The position numbers and the translations under genes are program-made. The notes under the pieces are model-generated. The model saw only the letters and a program-made list of their open reading frames with translations. It was not told the origin of the DNA and ran no database searches. DNA of 64,000 nt from Pseudovibrio denitrificans JCM 12308 (GTDB taxonomy: Bacteria > Pseudomonadota > Alphaproteobacteria > Rhizobiales > Stappiaceae), in the NCBI RefSeq assembly GCF_001310815.1, contig NZ_BAZK01000009.1:124001-188000 (forward strand), read 5' to 3'. The stretch's first letter is position 1. The number at the start of each line of letters is the position of its first letter. Positions 29,737-38,694 of the stretch are shown here, piece after piece.

Positions 29737-30800
29737 ATGAAGAAACTGATCAACCGCGTTGAAGATGTCGTTGCTGAACAGTTGGCTGGCATGCGTGCAG
29801 CACGACCGGAACTGAAATTCTCCGAGGAGCCGCGCTACATCTGGCGGGAGGACAATGAAGATAAGATCTCTCTTATTTCCGGTGGCGGCAGCGGTCACGA
29901 ACCCCTTCATGCCGGATACATTGGCAAGGGCATGCTGACAGCCGCTTGCCCGGGTGAAGTGTTCACCTCTCCAACACCTGACCAGATGTACGAATGCGGT
30001 AAGGAGGTAAACAACGGCAAGGGCGTTCTGTTCTTCATCAAGAACTACACCGGCGACGTCCTCAATTTTGAATCTGCCGTTGAGCTTCTTCACTTTGATG
30101 ACATCCCAGTGGCTCTATCACCATTGATGATGATGTGGCCGTAAAAGACAGCCTCTACACCGCAGGCCGCCGCGGCGTTGGCGCGACCGTGTTGATTGAG
30201 AAGATTGTGGGTGCTGCTGCTGAGGCTGGATATGATCTGGCCCAGTGTGAGGAACTGACCCTGCGCCTTAACAATCGTGCCCGTTCCTTTGGTGTTGCAT
30301 TGTCAGCCTGTACGGTCCCAGCCAACGGTAAACCATCTTTTGAACTGGCAGATAATGAAATCGAGTTTGGTGTCGGTATTCACGGGGAACCGGGTATCGA
30401 GCGCCGCTCCTACAGCGACCTCAACACACTGGTTGAGCAGATGTGTGATGAGATCATCAACACACCGGCGTACACCCGCACCGTTCGCACGTGGGACCGT
30501 GAGGTAGGTGAATGGAAAGAGCAGGACATCACCACAGAAGAGTTCAAGCAGGGCGACCAGTTTATCGTGATGGTGAACGGCCTTGGCGGCACCACTCAGG
30601 GTGAGCTGTATGGCGTTTACGGCAAAATGGCAGAGTGCTTTGACAAAGCCGGCTACAAGCTGGCCCGTAATCTTGTCGGCAACTACTGCACCGCGCTGGA
30701 TATGGAAGGCTTCTCCATCACCTTGCTGAAGGCTGACGAAGAAACTCTGAAGCTTTGGGATGTTCCGGTCAATGCACCAGCCTTGCGCTGGGGAGTTTAA
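29737..30800 (+). CDS. dhaK: Dihydroxyacetone kinase subunit DhaK (frameshifted as written)
   Basis: About 355 residues. DhaK binds dihydroxyacetone covalently through a histidine and receives phosphate from the DhaL-ADP intermediate. Visible: SGGGSGHEPLHAGYIGKGML, CPGEVFTSPTPDQMYE, IKNYTGDVLNFESAVE; in the next frame TAGRRGVGATVLIEKIVGAAAE and the substrate histidine in VGIHGEPGIERR. One missing base near 30114 (restores DDIPVATITIDDDVAVKD-like sequence) splits it. First gene of dhaKLM. Confidence 0.9.
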
Positions 30801-30811
30801 GGATTACGGCT

Positions 30812-31435
30812 ATGACAGTAAAAAAAGAACAACTCCTGGAATGGCTTAAAGACTGTGCAGCGGTGTTTGCCGAACAGCGTGATTACCTCACACAGCTTGA
30901 TGCAGAAATTGGTGATGCTGACCATGGCATCAACATGAACCGCGGTTTTGAGAAGGTGCTGGAAAAGCTGCCGACCATGGATGCCATGTCCATTGAGATG
31001 ATCCTTAAAACCACGGGCATGACACTCATGTCTTCCATTGGTGGAGCTTCTGGTCCGCTCTATGGCACGTTCTTCATTCGTGCAGCGGCGGCCGCAAAAG
31101 GCAAGGATGAGCTGGATCTGACCGACCTGACAGCTGTGCTGGAGGCTGGCGTTGCTGGCATCGTTGCGCGCGGCAAGGCTGAGCCGGGCGATAAAACCAT
31201 GTGTGATGCCTGGTGGCCTGTGCTTGACGCGGCCAAAGCAGCTGAGAGCCTCGAGGCTGCTTTGCCAGCCATGGTAGCTGCAGCAGATGCTGGCGTTGCC
31301 TCCACGGTTGATATGCGGGCAAAGAAGGGACGTGCGAGCTATTTGGGTGAACGCTCCATCGGACATCAGGATGCTGGCGCAACCTCAACCATGTTCATGG
31401 TCAAAGCGCTTTCCCGCGCGGTCGTTGGGAGTTAA
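30812..31435 (+). CDS. dhaL: Dihydroxyacetone kinase subunit DhaL
   Basis: 207-residue ADP-binding subunit. The nucleotide/Mg motif GDADHG (IGDADHGINMNRGF, residues 33-46) is present, as are SSIGGASGPLYGTFF, GDKTMCDAWWPVLDAA and the C-terminal GRASYLGERSIGHQDAGATS. It keeps a tightly bound ADP that is rephosphorylated by DhaM instead of exchanging with ATP. ATG at 30812, 11 bp after dhaK. Confidence 0.94.
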   Translation: MTVKKEQLLEWLKDCAAVFAEQRDYLTQLDAEIGDADHGINMNRGFEKVLEKLPTMDAMSIEMILKTTGMTLMSSIGGASGPLYGTFFIRAAAAAKGKDELDLTDLTAVLEAGVAGIVARGKAEPGDKTMCDAWWPVLDAAKAAESLEAALPAMVAAADAGVASTVDMRAKKGRASYLGERSIGHQDAGATSTMFMVKALSRAVVGS

Positions 31436-31440
31436 GCGAA

Positions 31441-33837
31441 GTGGTAGGCATCGTCGTTGTGTCTCACAGCTCCAAGTTGGCAGAAGGTGTTGCCGAGCTG
31501 GCGCAGCAGATGACACAGAACAAGTGTGCCCTTGCAGTGGCGGGCGGGATTGATGATCCCGCCAATCCAATCGGCACAGACCCCGTTCAAGTGATGACCG
31601 CCATTGAAACCGTAATGGATGACGATGGCGTTTTGGTTCTTATGGACCTTGGCAGCGCTTTGCTGAGCGCTGAGATGGCTCTAGAGTTACTGGGAGATGA
31701 AGTTGCGTCTTCCGTCGAACTCTGCGCTGCCCCCATTGTAGAAGGCACCATGGCTGCTGCCGTTGCAGCTGGTTCTGGTTTGCCACTGGCTGCCGTGAAA
31801 GAGGAGGCGCTTGGCGCGCTGAGTGCCAAGAAGAAGCATCTGGGTGTTGAAGAAGAGGTGGTCGTCACTGCGGCGCCTGAGGTTCCAGCTGGAGAGGAGC
31901 TTCGGTTCAACTGGACTGTGCTCAATCCTCACGGCCTACACGCGCGCCCCGCAGCTGCTATTGTCGGCGCCCTTGCTGGTTTTGATGCTGTACTTCAAAT
32001 TGAAAAAGCAGAAGAACGCGCCAATGCCAAAAGCCTCAACGCCATTGCCGGTCTTTCCGTGCGCCGTGATGATGAAATCACATTCATTGCCAGTGGGGTA
32101 CAGGCAGAACAAGCTATTGCGGCTTTCAAAGTCCTGGCTGAAGACGGATTTGGTGAAGATGTAACTGCAGAACCTGTGGTTGCGGAAGCGGAACCAGCTC
32201 CTGCCCCATTGCAAAGTGTTGAAGGCGCGATCGCAGGCCTTCCAGCGTCGCAAGGCATTGCCTTTGGTCGTGTTGCCTTCTTCCAATCTGTTATGCCAGC
32301 TGTGCCGGATCGGGCCTTTGCTGGTGTCGGTGAAGAAAGCAACCGCCTGTTTGCAGCAATCGGTTCCATCGCCAGTGAAATGCAACGCAGTGCAAAGTCT
32401 GCGAAAGATGCAGAGCAGTCCGGCATCTTCGCCGCGCACGTTGCCATGCTGACGGATCCAGAACTGGAACCGAAACTGCGTGGTTACATAGCGGACGAAA
32501 ATGCGATTGCCGAACAAGCCTGGATTTCGGTGATGTTTGAGCTTAAAGCCCAGTATGAAGCCGCTGACAGTGACTACATGCGCCAACGGGCTGTCGACAT
32601 CTGGGACATCACGCGGCAGGTTATGGTTCAGTTGACCGGATCAGAGGGTGAGGGCGCTTCTGTGCCTGCCAACTCAATCCTGATCGCCGAGGATCTGACG
32701 CCGACTGATACTGCGAAGCAGGATAAAGAGCACGTACTCGGCATCTGCCTGACAGGTGGCGGCAAAACCTCTCACAGTGCGATCATCGCCAGAGCCATGG
32801 GCATCCCGGCGATTGTTCGAGCGGCTGGTGCGTTTGATCTGTTGGAAGATGGTCAGCAAGTCGTGCTCGATGGCTTTGAAGGACTGCTCTGGACGGATCC
32901 TTCTGAAGAGGTGGAAGCGGATCTGGTTGCCCAGCACGAAGCATGGAAAGCGGAACAGGCAGAAGCCGCATCTAAGGCCATGGAACCAGCCATCACGCTC
33001 GATGGTGTTCATTTTCCGGTACAAGCCAACATCGGTAGCTTTGAAGATGCTGAGAAGGTAATTGCAGCAGGCGCAGAAGGCGTCGGCCTGATGCGGACGG
33101 AGTTTCTGTTCCAGTCACGCGCCGAGTTGCCGGATGAGCAATCTCAGTACGAAGAGTACAAGCGCATTGCAGCCGCCTTTGGAGATCATCCGATCACCAT
33201 CCGCACGCTCGATGTTGGCGGGGATAAGCCGCTGGAAAGCTACCCGATGGAGGCGGAAGAGAACCCGTTTCTGGGGCATCGCGGGGTGCGAATGTGCCTT
33301 GCGGACAAAAAACTCTTTTCAACGCAAATTCGCGCACTCATTCGCGCAGCCGCTGAGCAGCCCAACATTCAGATGATGATCCCAATGATTTCAACGGTTT
33401 CTGAGTTGAAATACTGCAAAAAACTGGTCGAGGAAGCGCGTGAAGAGCTCGGGCTTTCACATAGCAACGCACCGATGAACGTTGGGATCATGATTGAGGT
33501 GCCTTCTGCTGTGTTGGATGCGGATAACCTGGCAGCTGAGGCGGATTTCTTCTCCATCGGCACCAATGATCTGACGCAGTATGTGATGGCTGCTGATCGC
33601 GGAAATCCTAAGGTTTCTGAGTTGGTTGACTATACTCAGCCTGCAGTGCTCAGGGCCATCCGCATGACCTGCGAGGCGGGGAAACGCGCGGGGATACCCG
33701 TGAGTATGTGTGGTGAAATGGCAGGAGACACCCAAGTCACCGAATTGCTGCTCAAAGCAGGTATCTCCAAGCTCTCAGCCAGCGCCTCACTGCTGCCGGC
33801 ACTGAAAGAACAGATCAGACAAACCTCCCTGAATTGA
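31441..33837 (+). CDS. dhaM: DhaM phosphoryl donor fused to HPr and complete enzyme I
   Basis: 798 residues, three PTS modules in one chain. Residues 1-125: mannose-type EIIA (VVVSHSSKLAEG with the phospho-His, GTDPVQVMTAIETV). Residues 158-245: HPr (NPHGLHARPAA with His, AKSLNAIAGL). Residues about 265-798: enzyme I, including the phospho-His motif GGKTSHSAIIARAMGIPAIV and the PEP-binding C-domain (LDVGGDKPLESYP, HRGVRMCL, GIMIEVPSAV, FFSIGTNDLTQYVMAADRGN, VSMCGEMAGD). E. coli DhaM stops within EI; here EI is complete, so the chain can take phosphate from PEP on its own. GTG start, with GGGAG in the end of dhaL. Confidence 0.93.
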   Translation: MVGIVVVSHSSKLAEGVAELAQQMTQNKCALAVAGGIDDPANPIGTDPVQVMTAIETVMDDDGVLVLMDLGSALLSAEMALELLGDEVASSVELCAAPIVEGTMAAAVAAGSGLPLAAVKEEALGALSAKKKHLGVEEEVVVTAAPEVPAGEELRFNWTVLNPHGLHARPAAAIVGALAGFDAVLQIEKAEERANAKSLNAIAGLSVRRDDEITFIASGVQAEQAIAAFKVLAEDGFGEDVTAEPVVAEAEPAPAPLQSVEGAIAGLPASQGIAFGRVAFFQSVMPAVPDRAFAGVGEESNRLFAAIGSIASEMQRSAKSAKDAEQSGIFAAHVAMLTDPELEPKLRGYIADENAIAEQAWISVMFELKAQYEAADSDYMRQRAVDIWDITRQVMVQLTGSEGEGASVPANSILIAEDLTPTDTAKQDKEHVLGICLTGGGKTSHSAIIARAMGIPAIVRAAGAFDLLEDGQQVVLDGFEGLLWTDPSEEVEADLVAQHEAWKAEQAEAASKAMEPAITLDGVHFPVQANIGSFEDAEKVIAAGAEGVGLMRTEFLFQSRAELPDEQSQYEEYKRIAAAFGDHPITIRTLDVGGDKPLESYPMEAEENPFLGHRGVRMCLADKKLFSTQIRALIRAAAEQPNIQMMIPMISTVSELKYCKKLVEEAREELGLSHSNAPMNVGIMIEVPSAVLDADNLAAEADFFSIGTNDLTQYVMAADRGNPKVSELVDYTQPAVLRAIRMTCEAGKRAGIPVSMCGEMAGDTQVTELLLKAGISKLSASASLLPALKEQIRQTSLN

Positions 33838-33861
33838 TCTCATAGGTGTCGGATAACCATG

Positions 33862-33890
33862 CCCGCTTGCCCCTCGGCAAGCGGGTGTTT
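33862..33890 (+). terminator. Terminator after dhaM
   Basis: Perfect 10-bp stem CCCGCTTGCC / GGCAAGCGGG with a 4-nt loop and a short TGTTT tail, 24 bp after the dhaM stop. Confidence 0.8.
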
Positions 33891-34137
33891 ACGCGTGTCC
33901 AGCAGTCCACTGTACATTCGATCTTTGATGACTGAATTGATTGTAAATTTACATTTTGAGGGCTTAATATGACAAATGGTGTAAATATATGATCGTTTAC
34001 GGATTTATCCGAATGGTATCTCCAAAAAGTGACACCTAGTATTTCACTGAATGACGACGCTTTCAGGGTGCCTGTACACCCACTTCGGTACGCTCTGTCC
34101 GGGGATAAGCGGCAACCTCCAACAGTGAGATTACACC
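33891..34137. promoter_or_regulatory. gldA promoter region with a 12-bp palindrome
   Basis: Gene-free. It contains the perfect palindrome TGTAAATTTACA (33942-33953) and a related TGTAAATATA near 33979-33988, which could bind a regulator of gldA. No other element is obvious. Confidence 0.4.
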
Positions 34138-35222
34138 ATGGACCAGATCATCATTTCTCCGAGCAAATACGTTCAGGGCGAAGACACCATCGCCAAAATT
34201 GGTGACTACATAAAACCCCTGGGCCAAAAAGCAGCTATCCTCGCTGACAGCTTCGTAACTGGCCTTGTTGGAGACACTGTCAAAAAGAGCTGCGCAGACG
34301 CTGGTATTGAGCAGCGTATGGAAGAGTTTGGTGGTGAATGTTCCCGTGCCGAGATTGATCGGCTGATGGAGATCTTCAAGGCAGAAGGCTCTGATGTGGT
34401 AGTCGGTATCGGTGGCGGTAAAACGCTCGATACAGCCAAAGCCATTGGCTTTTATCACAAAATTCCAGTGGTCGTGGTGCCAACAATTGCCTCAACTGAT
34501 GCGCCAACCTCTGCGCTTGCGGTGATTTATACCCCTGAGGGCGAATTCTCAGAGTATCTGCTGTTCCCGTCCAATCCGAACCTGGTCATCATGGACACAA
34601 AGATCATCGCAGGGGCTCCAGTTCGCCTTCTGGTCGCTGGTATCGGTGATGCGTTATCCACCTACTTTGAGGCGCGCGCCAACGGTCTTTCCGGCAAAGC
34701 ACCATGGCAGGCGGCCTCCCAACCAAAGCCGCCCAAGCTCTCGCCAAGCTCTGTTACGACACCCTGCTGGCTGATGGTTATAAGGCCAAGGTTGCCGTAG
34801 AAAACCGAGTGTCCTCAACAGCAGTGAAAAACATTATTGAAGCCAATACTTTACTCTCCGGTCTTGGCTTCGAAAGTTCTGGTCTTGCCGCCGCTCATGC
34901 CATCCATAACGGCCTGACAAAACTGGAAGAATGCCATCATCTCTATCACGGCGAAAAGGTTGCTTTTGGTACACTGACCCAGATGCTTCTTGAAAATGCA
35001 CCAATGGAAGAAATCCAAGAAGTCCTCACCCTCTGCCGCTCCGTTGGTCTTCCAACCAATCTGTTCGACATGGGCGTCAAAGAACTGGACCATGCCAAAC
35101 TCATGGAAGTCGCAGAAGCCTCCTGCGCAGAAGGCGAAACCATCCACAACATGCCTTTCCCCGTCACCCCAGAAATGGTCTACGCCGCCATGCTCTCCGC
35201 CCACCAGATCGGGCTGAAGTGA
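34138..35222 (+). CDS. gldA: Glycerol dehydrogenase (frameshifted as written)
   Basis: About 362-residue iron/zinc-type group III alcohol dehydrogenase converting glycerol to dihydroxyacetone with NAD+. Visible: [16 protein letters not shown] (dinucleotide), [18 protein letters not shown] with the metal Asp, [15 protein letters not shown], then metal histidines in [10 protein letters not shown] and [12 protein letters not shown]. One missing base near 34701 breaks the frame ([15 protein letters not shown] restored). Directly downstream of dhaKLM, so glycerol goes to DHA then DHAP. Confidence 0.9.
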
Positions 35223-35250
35223 GCGATGTATCTTGATTAGCTCTGAGGCC

Positions 35251-35300
35251 GTCGCGTTTAGTTTCATCCTTGTCTTTGGATGGGGAGAAACAAACGCGAC
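35251..35300. terminator. Long hairpin between convergent gldA and lrp genes
   Basis: 14-bp stem GTCGCGTTT-GTTTC / GAAAC-AAACGCGAC (one bulged A) topped by ATCC/GGAT. It lies between two converging genes, fitting a bidirectional terminator, though a T-run is absent. Confidence 0.5.
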
Positions 35301-35339
35301 AGTCAGCTACAAACTATAAGTCTCTTAGAGATATGCCCA

Positions 35340-35801
35340 TCAAACAGAAACCTTCACCCCTGTCTTAATTGGATCCATCGAAACGAAGGTTTTGAATTTT
35401 TTGATGTTTCCGTTTTTGAAGAAAATGTGGCGAGTGAACTCTTCGTATGCTGACATGCTTTCAACGACGACGACCAGCACGAAATCGATCTCTCCGGTCA
35501 CATAGAAGCATTGCTGGACTTCTGGGGCATCGCGGAAGATTTGCTTGGCTGCGTCGATGTCGGTTGGCAGTTCGCTGACCAGTTCTACTTCAACAAAAAT
35601 TGTGATCGGTAGCCCCACCATTGCTGGATCAACCACAGCAACATTGGCAGCAATAACCCCTTCGGCTTCCATACGCCGGATGCGGCGCTGGACGGAAGGG
35701 GCGGATAAGTTGACGGCCTCGCCAATCTTTTGCTGAGAGGTGCGGTTGTCTGCTTGGAGTATGCGCAAAATGGCGTGGTCATATGAGTCTAGAGGCGTCA
35801 T
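35340..35801 (-). CDS. Lrp/AsnC-family regulator
   Basis: 153-residue feast/famine regulator: N-terminal winged helix (LDSYDHAILRILQADNRTSQQKIGEAVNLSAPSVQRRIRRMEAEGVI) and C-terminal RAM ligand domain (VEVELVSELPTDI, VQQCFYVTGEIDFVLVVVVESMSAYEEFTRHIF). Divergent from the M20 hydrolase-ammonia-lyase pair 113 bp away, so it likely activates or represses them in response to an amino acid such as 2,3-diaminopropionate. Confidence 0.93.
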   Translation of the reverse strand: MTPLDSYDHAILRILQADNRTSQQKIGEAVNLSAPSVQRRIRRMEAEGVIAANVAVVDPAMVGLPITIFVEVELVSELPTDIDAAKQIFRDAPEVQQCFYVTGEIDFVLVVVVESMSAYEEFTRHIFFKNGNIKKFKTFVSMDPIKTGVKVSV

Positions 35802-35914
35802 GTGAAAGATTATTGCATATCAAGCGCTCATATTCAGCGCATTTTTCACGACTGATGAAGTACTAATTCAGATTACCAATTGAATTGCAGCACGCCGCCT
35901 CTCGGGAGAACTTC

Positions 35915-37056
35915 ATGGCTGACTTTGCGCATCGTCTTCAGGCCCTTCGGCATGAGTTTCATCAAAATCCTGAGCTCGGCTTTCAAGAGGAGTGGACCAA
36001 GGCACGGATCGCTCGCCATCTGCGTGATCTGGGCATTGAAACCCACGAGGGCATCGGTGTTGTCGGCGTCCTAAGAGCCGGTAACAGCCATAAAGCCATC
36101 GGCATACGCGCGGACTTTGATGCGCTTCCGATCACCGAACTTAACGAGTTTGCGCACCGGTCTCGTAATGAGGGCGTGATGCATGCCTGTGGCCATGATG
36201 GACACACCACCATGCTTCTGGGGGCTGCGGAGCTTCTGGCCAAATCTCCTGAGTTTGATGGAACAGTTGTGCTCCTGTTCCAGCCCAATGAAGAGCATGG
36301 TTTAGGTGCCCAGGCCATGATTGATGAGGGTGTCTTGCGGAACTTTCCGATTGATGAGGTTTATGGTCTGCACAACCTGCCCGGCGAGCCTGTTGGGCGG
36401 GTATCTACCCGGGCAGGGGTGATCTGCTTCAGTGAAAGTCTGTTTGAGATCACGATCAATGGGCAGGGCGGGCATGCCTCAATGCCCCAGGCTGGCCGTG
36501 AGACAATGACCCCAGCTGCTGAGCTGTTCTGGCGCTTCAAACCATCGTCTCCCGAAAGCTGCCACCGTCTTCTGGTGCTGTTGTTTCAGTAACCGAGTTT
36601 ATCACAGATGGTCAGCGCAACGTCCTGCCGGGTCACACACTGCTGAAGGGGGAAGTGCGCGCTGCTGCTCCAGAACACCGAAAACAGGTCGAGACCCATC
36701 TGAGGCAGATCGCAGAGGGTATTGGTGTGAGCCATGGTGTCGATGTTTCAGTGGAGTTCCGCACGGAGTTCATTGAAGCGATCAATGATGCCGATGCCGC
36801 TTCTCATGTGATTGAAGCAGCCAGAACGATGGGGCTGGAGCATGACGGTGCGCGCCCTTCCATGACGTTTTCTGAGGACTTCGCAAATTTTGCTGCACAA
36901 GTTCCCGGTTGTTTTCTTCTGATTGGAAATGGCACGGAAGGTGCCCACGCCAAACCATTGCATGCAGCTGATTATGATTTCAACGATGAGCTTCTGGAGA
37001 CGGGGGCTCGGTTCTGGGCTGAATTGGCAAAGCAGCGTCTCCCAAAAGGCAAATAA
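35915..37056 (+). CDS. M20-family amidohydrolase (frameshifted as written)
   Basis: About 380-residue M20 metallo-amidohydrolase (hippuricase/IAA-amino-acid hydrolase type). Metal-site landmarks: GIRADFDALPI, HACGHDGHTTMLLGAA, LLFQPNEEHGLGAQAMIDEG, VYGLHNLPGEPVG and the lid-domain GQGGHASMPQAGRE. A missing base near 36526 breaks the frame; the rest continues with TEFITDGQRNVLPG, MTFSEDFANFAAQVPG and NGTEGAHAKPLH. I chose ATG 35915 after CGGGAGAAC. With the following lyase it suggests release of a free amino acid from an N-acyl or peptide precursor. Confidence 0.88.
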
Positions 37057-37069
37057 GCAGGAGTATCCC

Positions 37070-38239
37070 ATGTCCAAAAGCATCTCACATATTCAGGGGT
37101 CTCCAAATTTCGGCCCGGCAGCACTCTCCGTTTTGCCCGAAACTGCTTTTGTCCAGGCGATTGCCGAGATCACCCAGTGGGAAGGATATGAATCCAGCCC
37201 GTTGTTTTCTCTGCCGTCTCTGGCGCAGGAAGTCGGGGTAGGGGCGATCCTCTACAAACATGAAGGTCCCCGTTTTGGTCTTGGAAGCTTCAAGGCCCTA
37301 GGCGGTGCCTATGCTGCATTGCGCGTTCTGCAGCGGGAAGTATCACGCCGCACCGGAGAAGAAGTCTCCCTCTCAGATATTCGTGAGGGGCACTGCGCAG
37401 ATCAGGTGAGCCGCATCACCTTGGCATCCGCAACCGATGGCAATCATGGACGGTCTCTTGCCTGGGGATGCCAGAGATTTGGCGTGCCTTGCAAAATCTA
37501 TATCCATGCGGAAGTCAGTCAGGGCCGTGAGCAAGCGATGCAGGAGCTGGGTGCGGAAGTCATTCGTATCGATGGCGACTATGATGCGTCCGTTGAAACG
37601 TGCCGGAGTGAAGCGGAGGCAGCTGGCTGGTTCGTGGTTTCTGATACATCCTGGCCCGGCTATACAGAGCCTCCAAGGGATGTCATGGCTGGCTATGGTG
37701 TCATGACCCACGAGATATTTAATGATCTTGAAAGCCCGCCGACCCACGTATTTTTGCAGGCCGGAGTAGGGGGCATGGCAGCTGCTGTCGCTGCTTCATT
37801 GCGGCAGCACTGGAAGGATGAAGCCCCAAAAGTCTGCATTGTTGAACCGGACCTTGCTGCTTGTCTGTTTGATAGCGCCAAGCAGCGACAGGCCGTATCC
37901 GTTGAAATTGGCGAAGAAACGATCATGGCAGGCCTGTCCTGTGGCGTTCCCTCCCCAATGGCCTGGGAAATCCTGAGCAGCGAATGCTCGCATTTCCTCA
38001 CCATCAGCGATGATCTGATCGCCACAACAATGCGCCGCCTCGCACACCCACTTGGCAATGACCCAGCCATTGAGGCAGGCGAAAGCGGCGTCGCTGGCCT
38101 CGCCGCAGTGATCGAAGCCTCCAAAGACCCAGAGCTCTGCTCTGAGCTAGGCTTAACTCCAGACTCCAGAATCCTCCTGATCGGCTCAGAAGGCGTCACC
38201 GATCCTGAGATCTATGCTCAGATTATGGGAAATAGCTAG
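37070..38239 (+). CDS. dpaL: Diaminopropionate ammonia-lyase (PLP)
   Basis: 389-residue fold-type II PLP enzyme converting 2,3-diaminopropionate to pyruvate and ammonia. The PLP lysine is in RFGLGSFKALGGAYAA; TDGNHGRSLAWGCQRFG is the phosphate/substrate loop; QAGVGGMAAAV binds the cofactor phosphate and GLSCGVPSPMAW is typical of the YgeX group. GCAGGAG precedes the ATG 13 bp after the M20 gene. Threonine dehydratase-like enzymes are the main alternative, but length and the GLGSFK signature favour DpaL. Confidence 0.9.
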   Translation: MSKSISHIQGSPNFGPAALSVLPETAFVQAIAEITQWEGYESSPLFSLPSLAQEVGVGAILYKHEGPRFGLGSFKALGGAYAALRVLQREVSRRTGEEVSLSDIREGHCADQVSRITLASATDGNHGRSLAWGCQRFGVPCKIYIHAEVSQGREQAMQELGAEVIRIDGDYDASVETCRSEAEAAGWFVVSDTSWPGYTEPPRDVMAGYGVMTHEIFNDLESPPTHVFLQAGVGGMAAAVAASLRQHWKDEAPKVCIVEPDLAACLFDSAKQRQAVSVEIGEETIMAGLSCGVPSPMAWEILSSECSHFLTISDDLIATTMRRLAHPLGNDPAIEAGESGVAGLAAVIEASKDPELCSELGLTPDSRILLIGSEGVTDPEIYAQIMGNS

Positions 38240-38694
38240 CCTGAACAGTGGTTGATTAGTCTTACATCCTCAAGTCTGTTTTGCTTATCTCACCCATTGC
38301 ACCCAATGGAAAATCAAACTGTATATAAGCAGGTATGCGGATGCGGGGTATGGTTTTGGGGGTGGAGAGGATGAGCGGAGTTAAGGCATTGGGCCTTGGT
38401 TTTGCTGGAAGCTTCACTTGCTTTGGTTGGGAACCGTAGCAGGAGTGTGAAGAGAACTGGAACTGATCCGGGGCAGTGGCGACAAGTGCGCGAACCCCGC
38501 AGCGGCTTTCGTTGATGAGCCAAATTAAGCTACGAGCAAATGCTCTGGTGTTGGATCAGTCTGTCTGCATACCTTCGCAAATGTTTGTCTTGTTCATCTG
38601 GAAAGATCCTTTCCGGAAATGAGGTGTCGTGTCTCCCGTTCTGCGGTCTCTGACTGAAGCAACATAAAAAGCTGCTTTCAGAAAGGGAGAGGAT
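38240..38694. promoter_or_regulatory. 455-bp gap upstream of the third TRAP operon
   Basis: No gene or tRNA seen. It contains AAACTGTATATA (38316-38327), identical to the site upstream of the MocR gene at 47545-47556 and close to one at 42527-42537. GGGAGAGG precedes the dctP ATG. Likely a regulated promoter for dctPQM. Confidence 0.5.
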
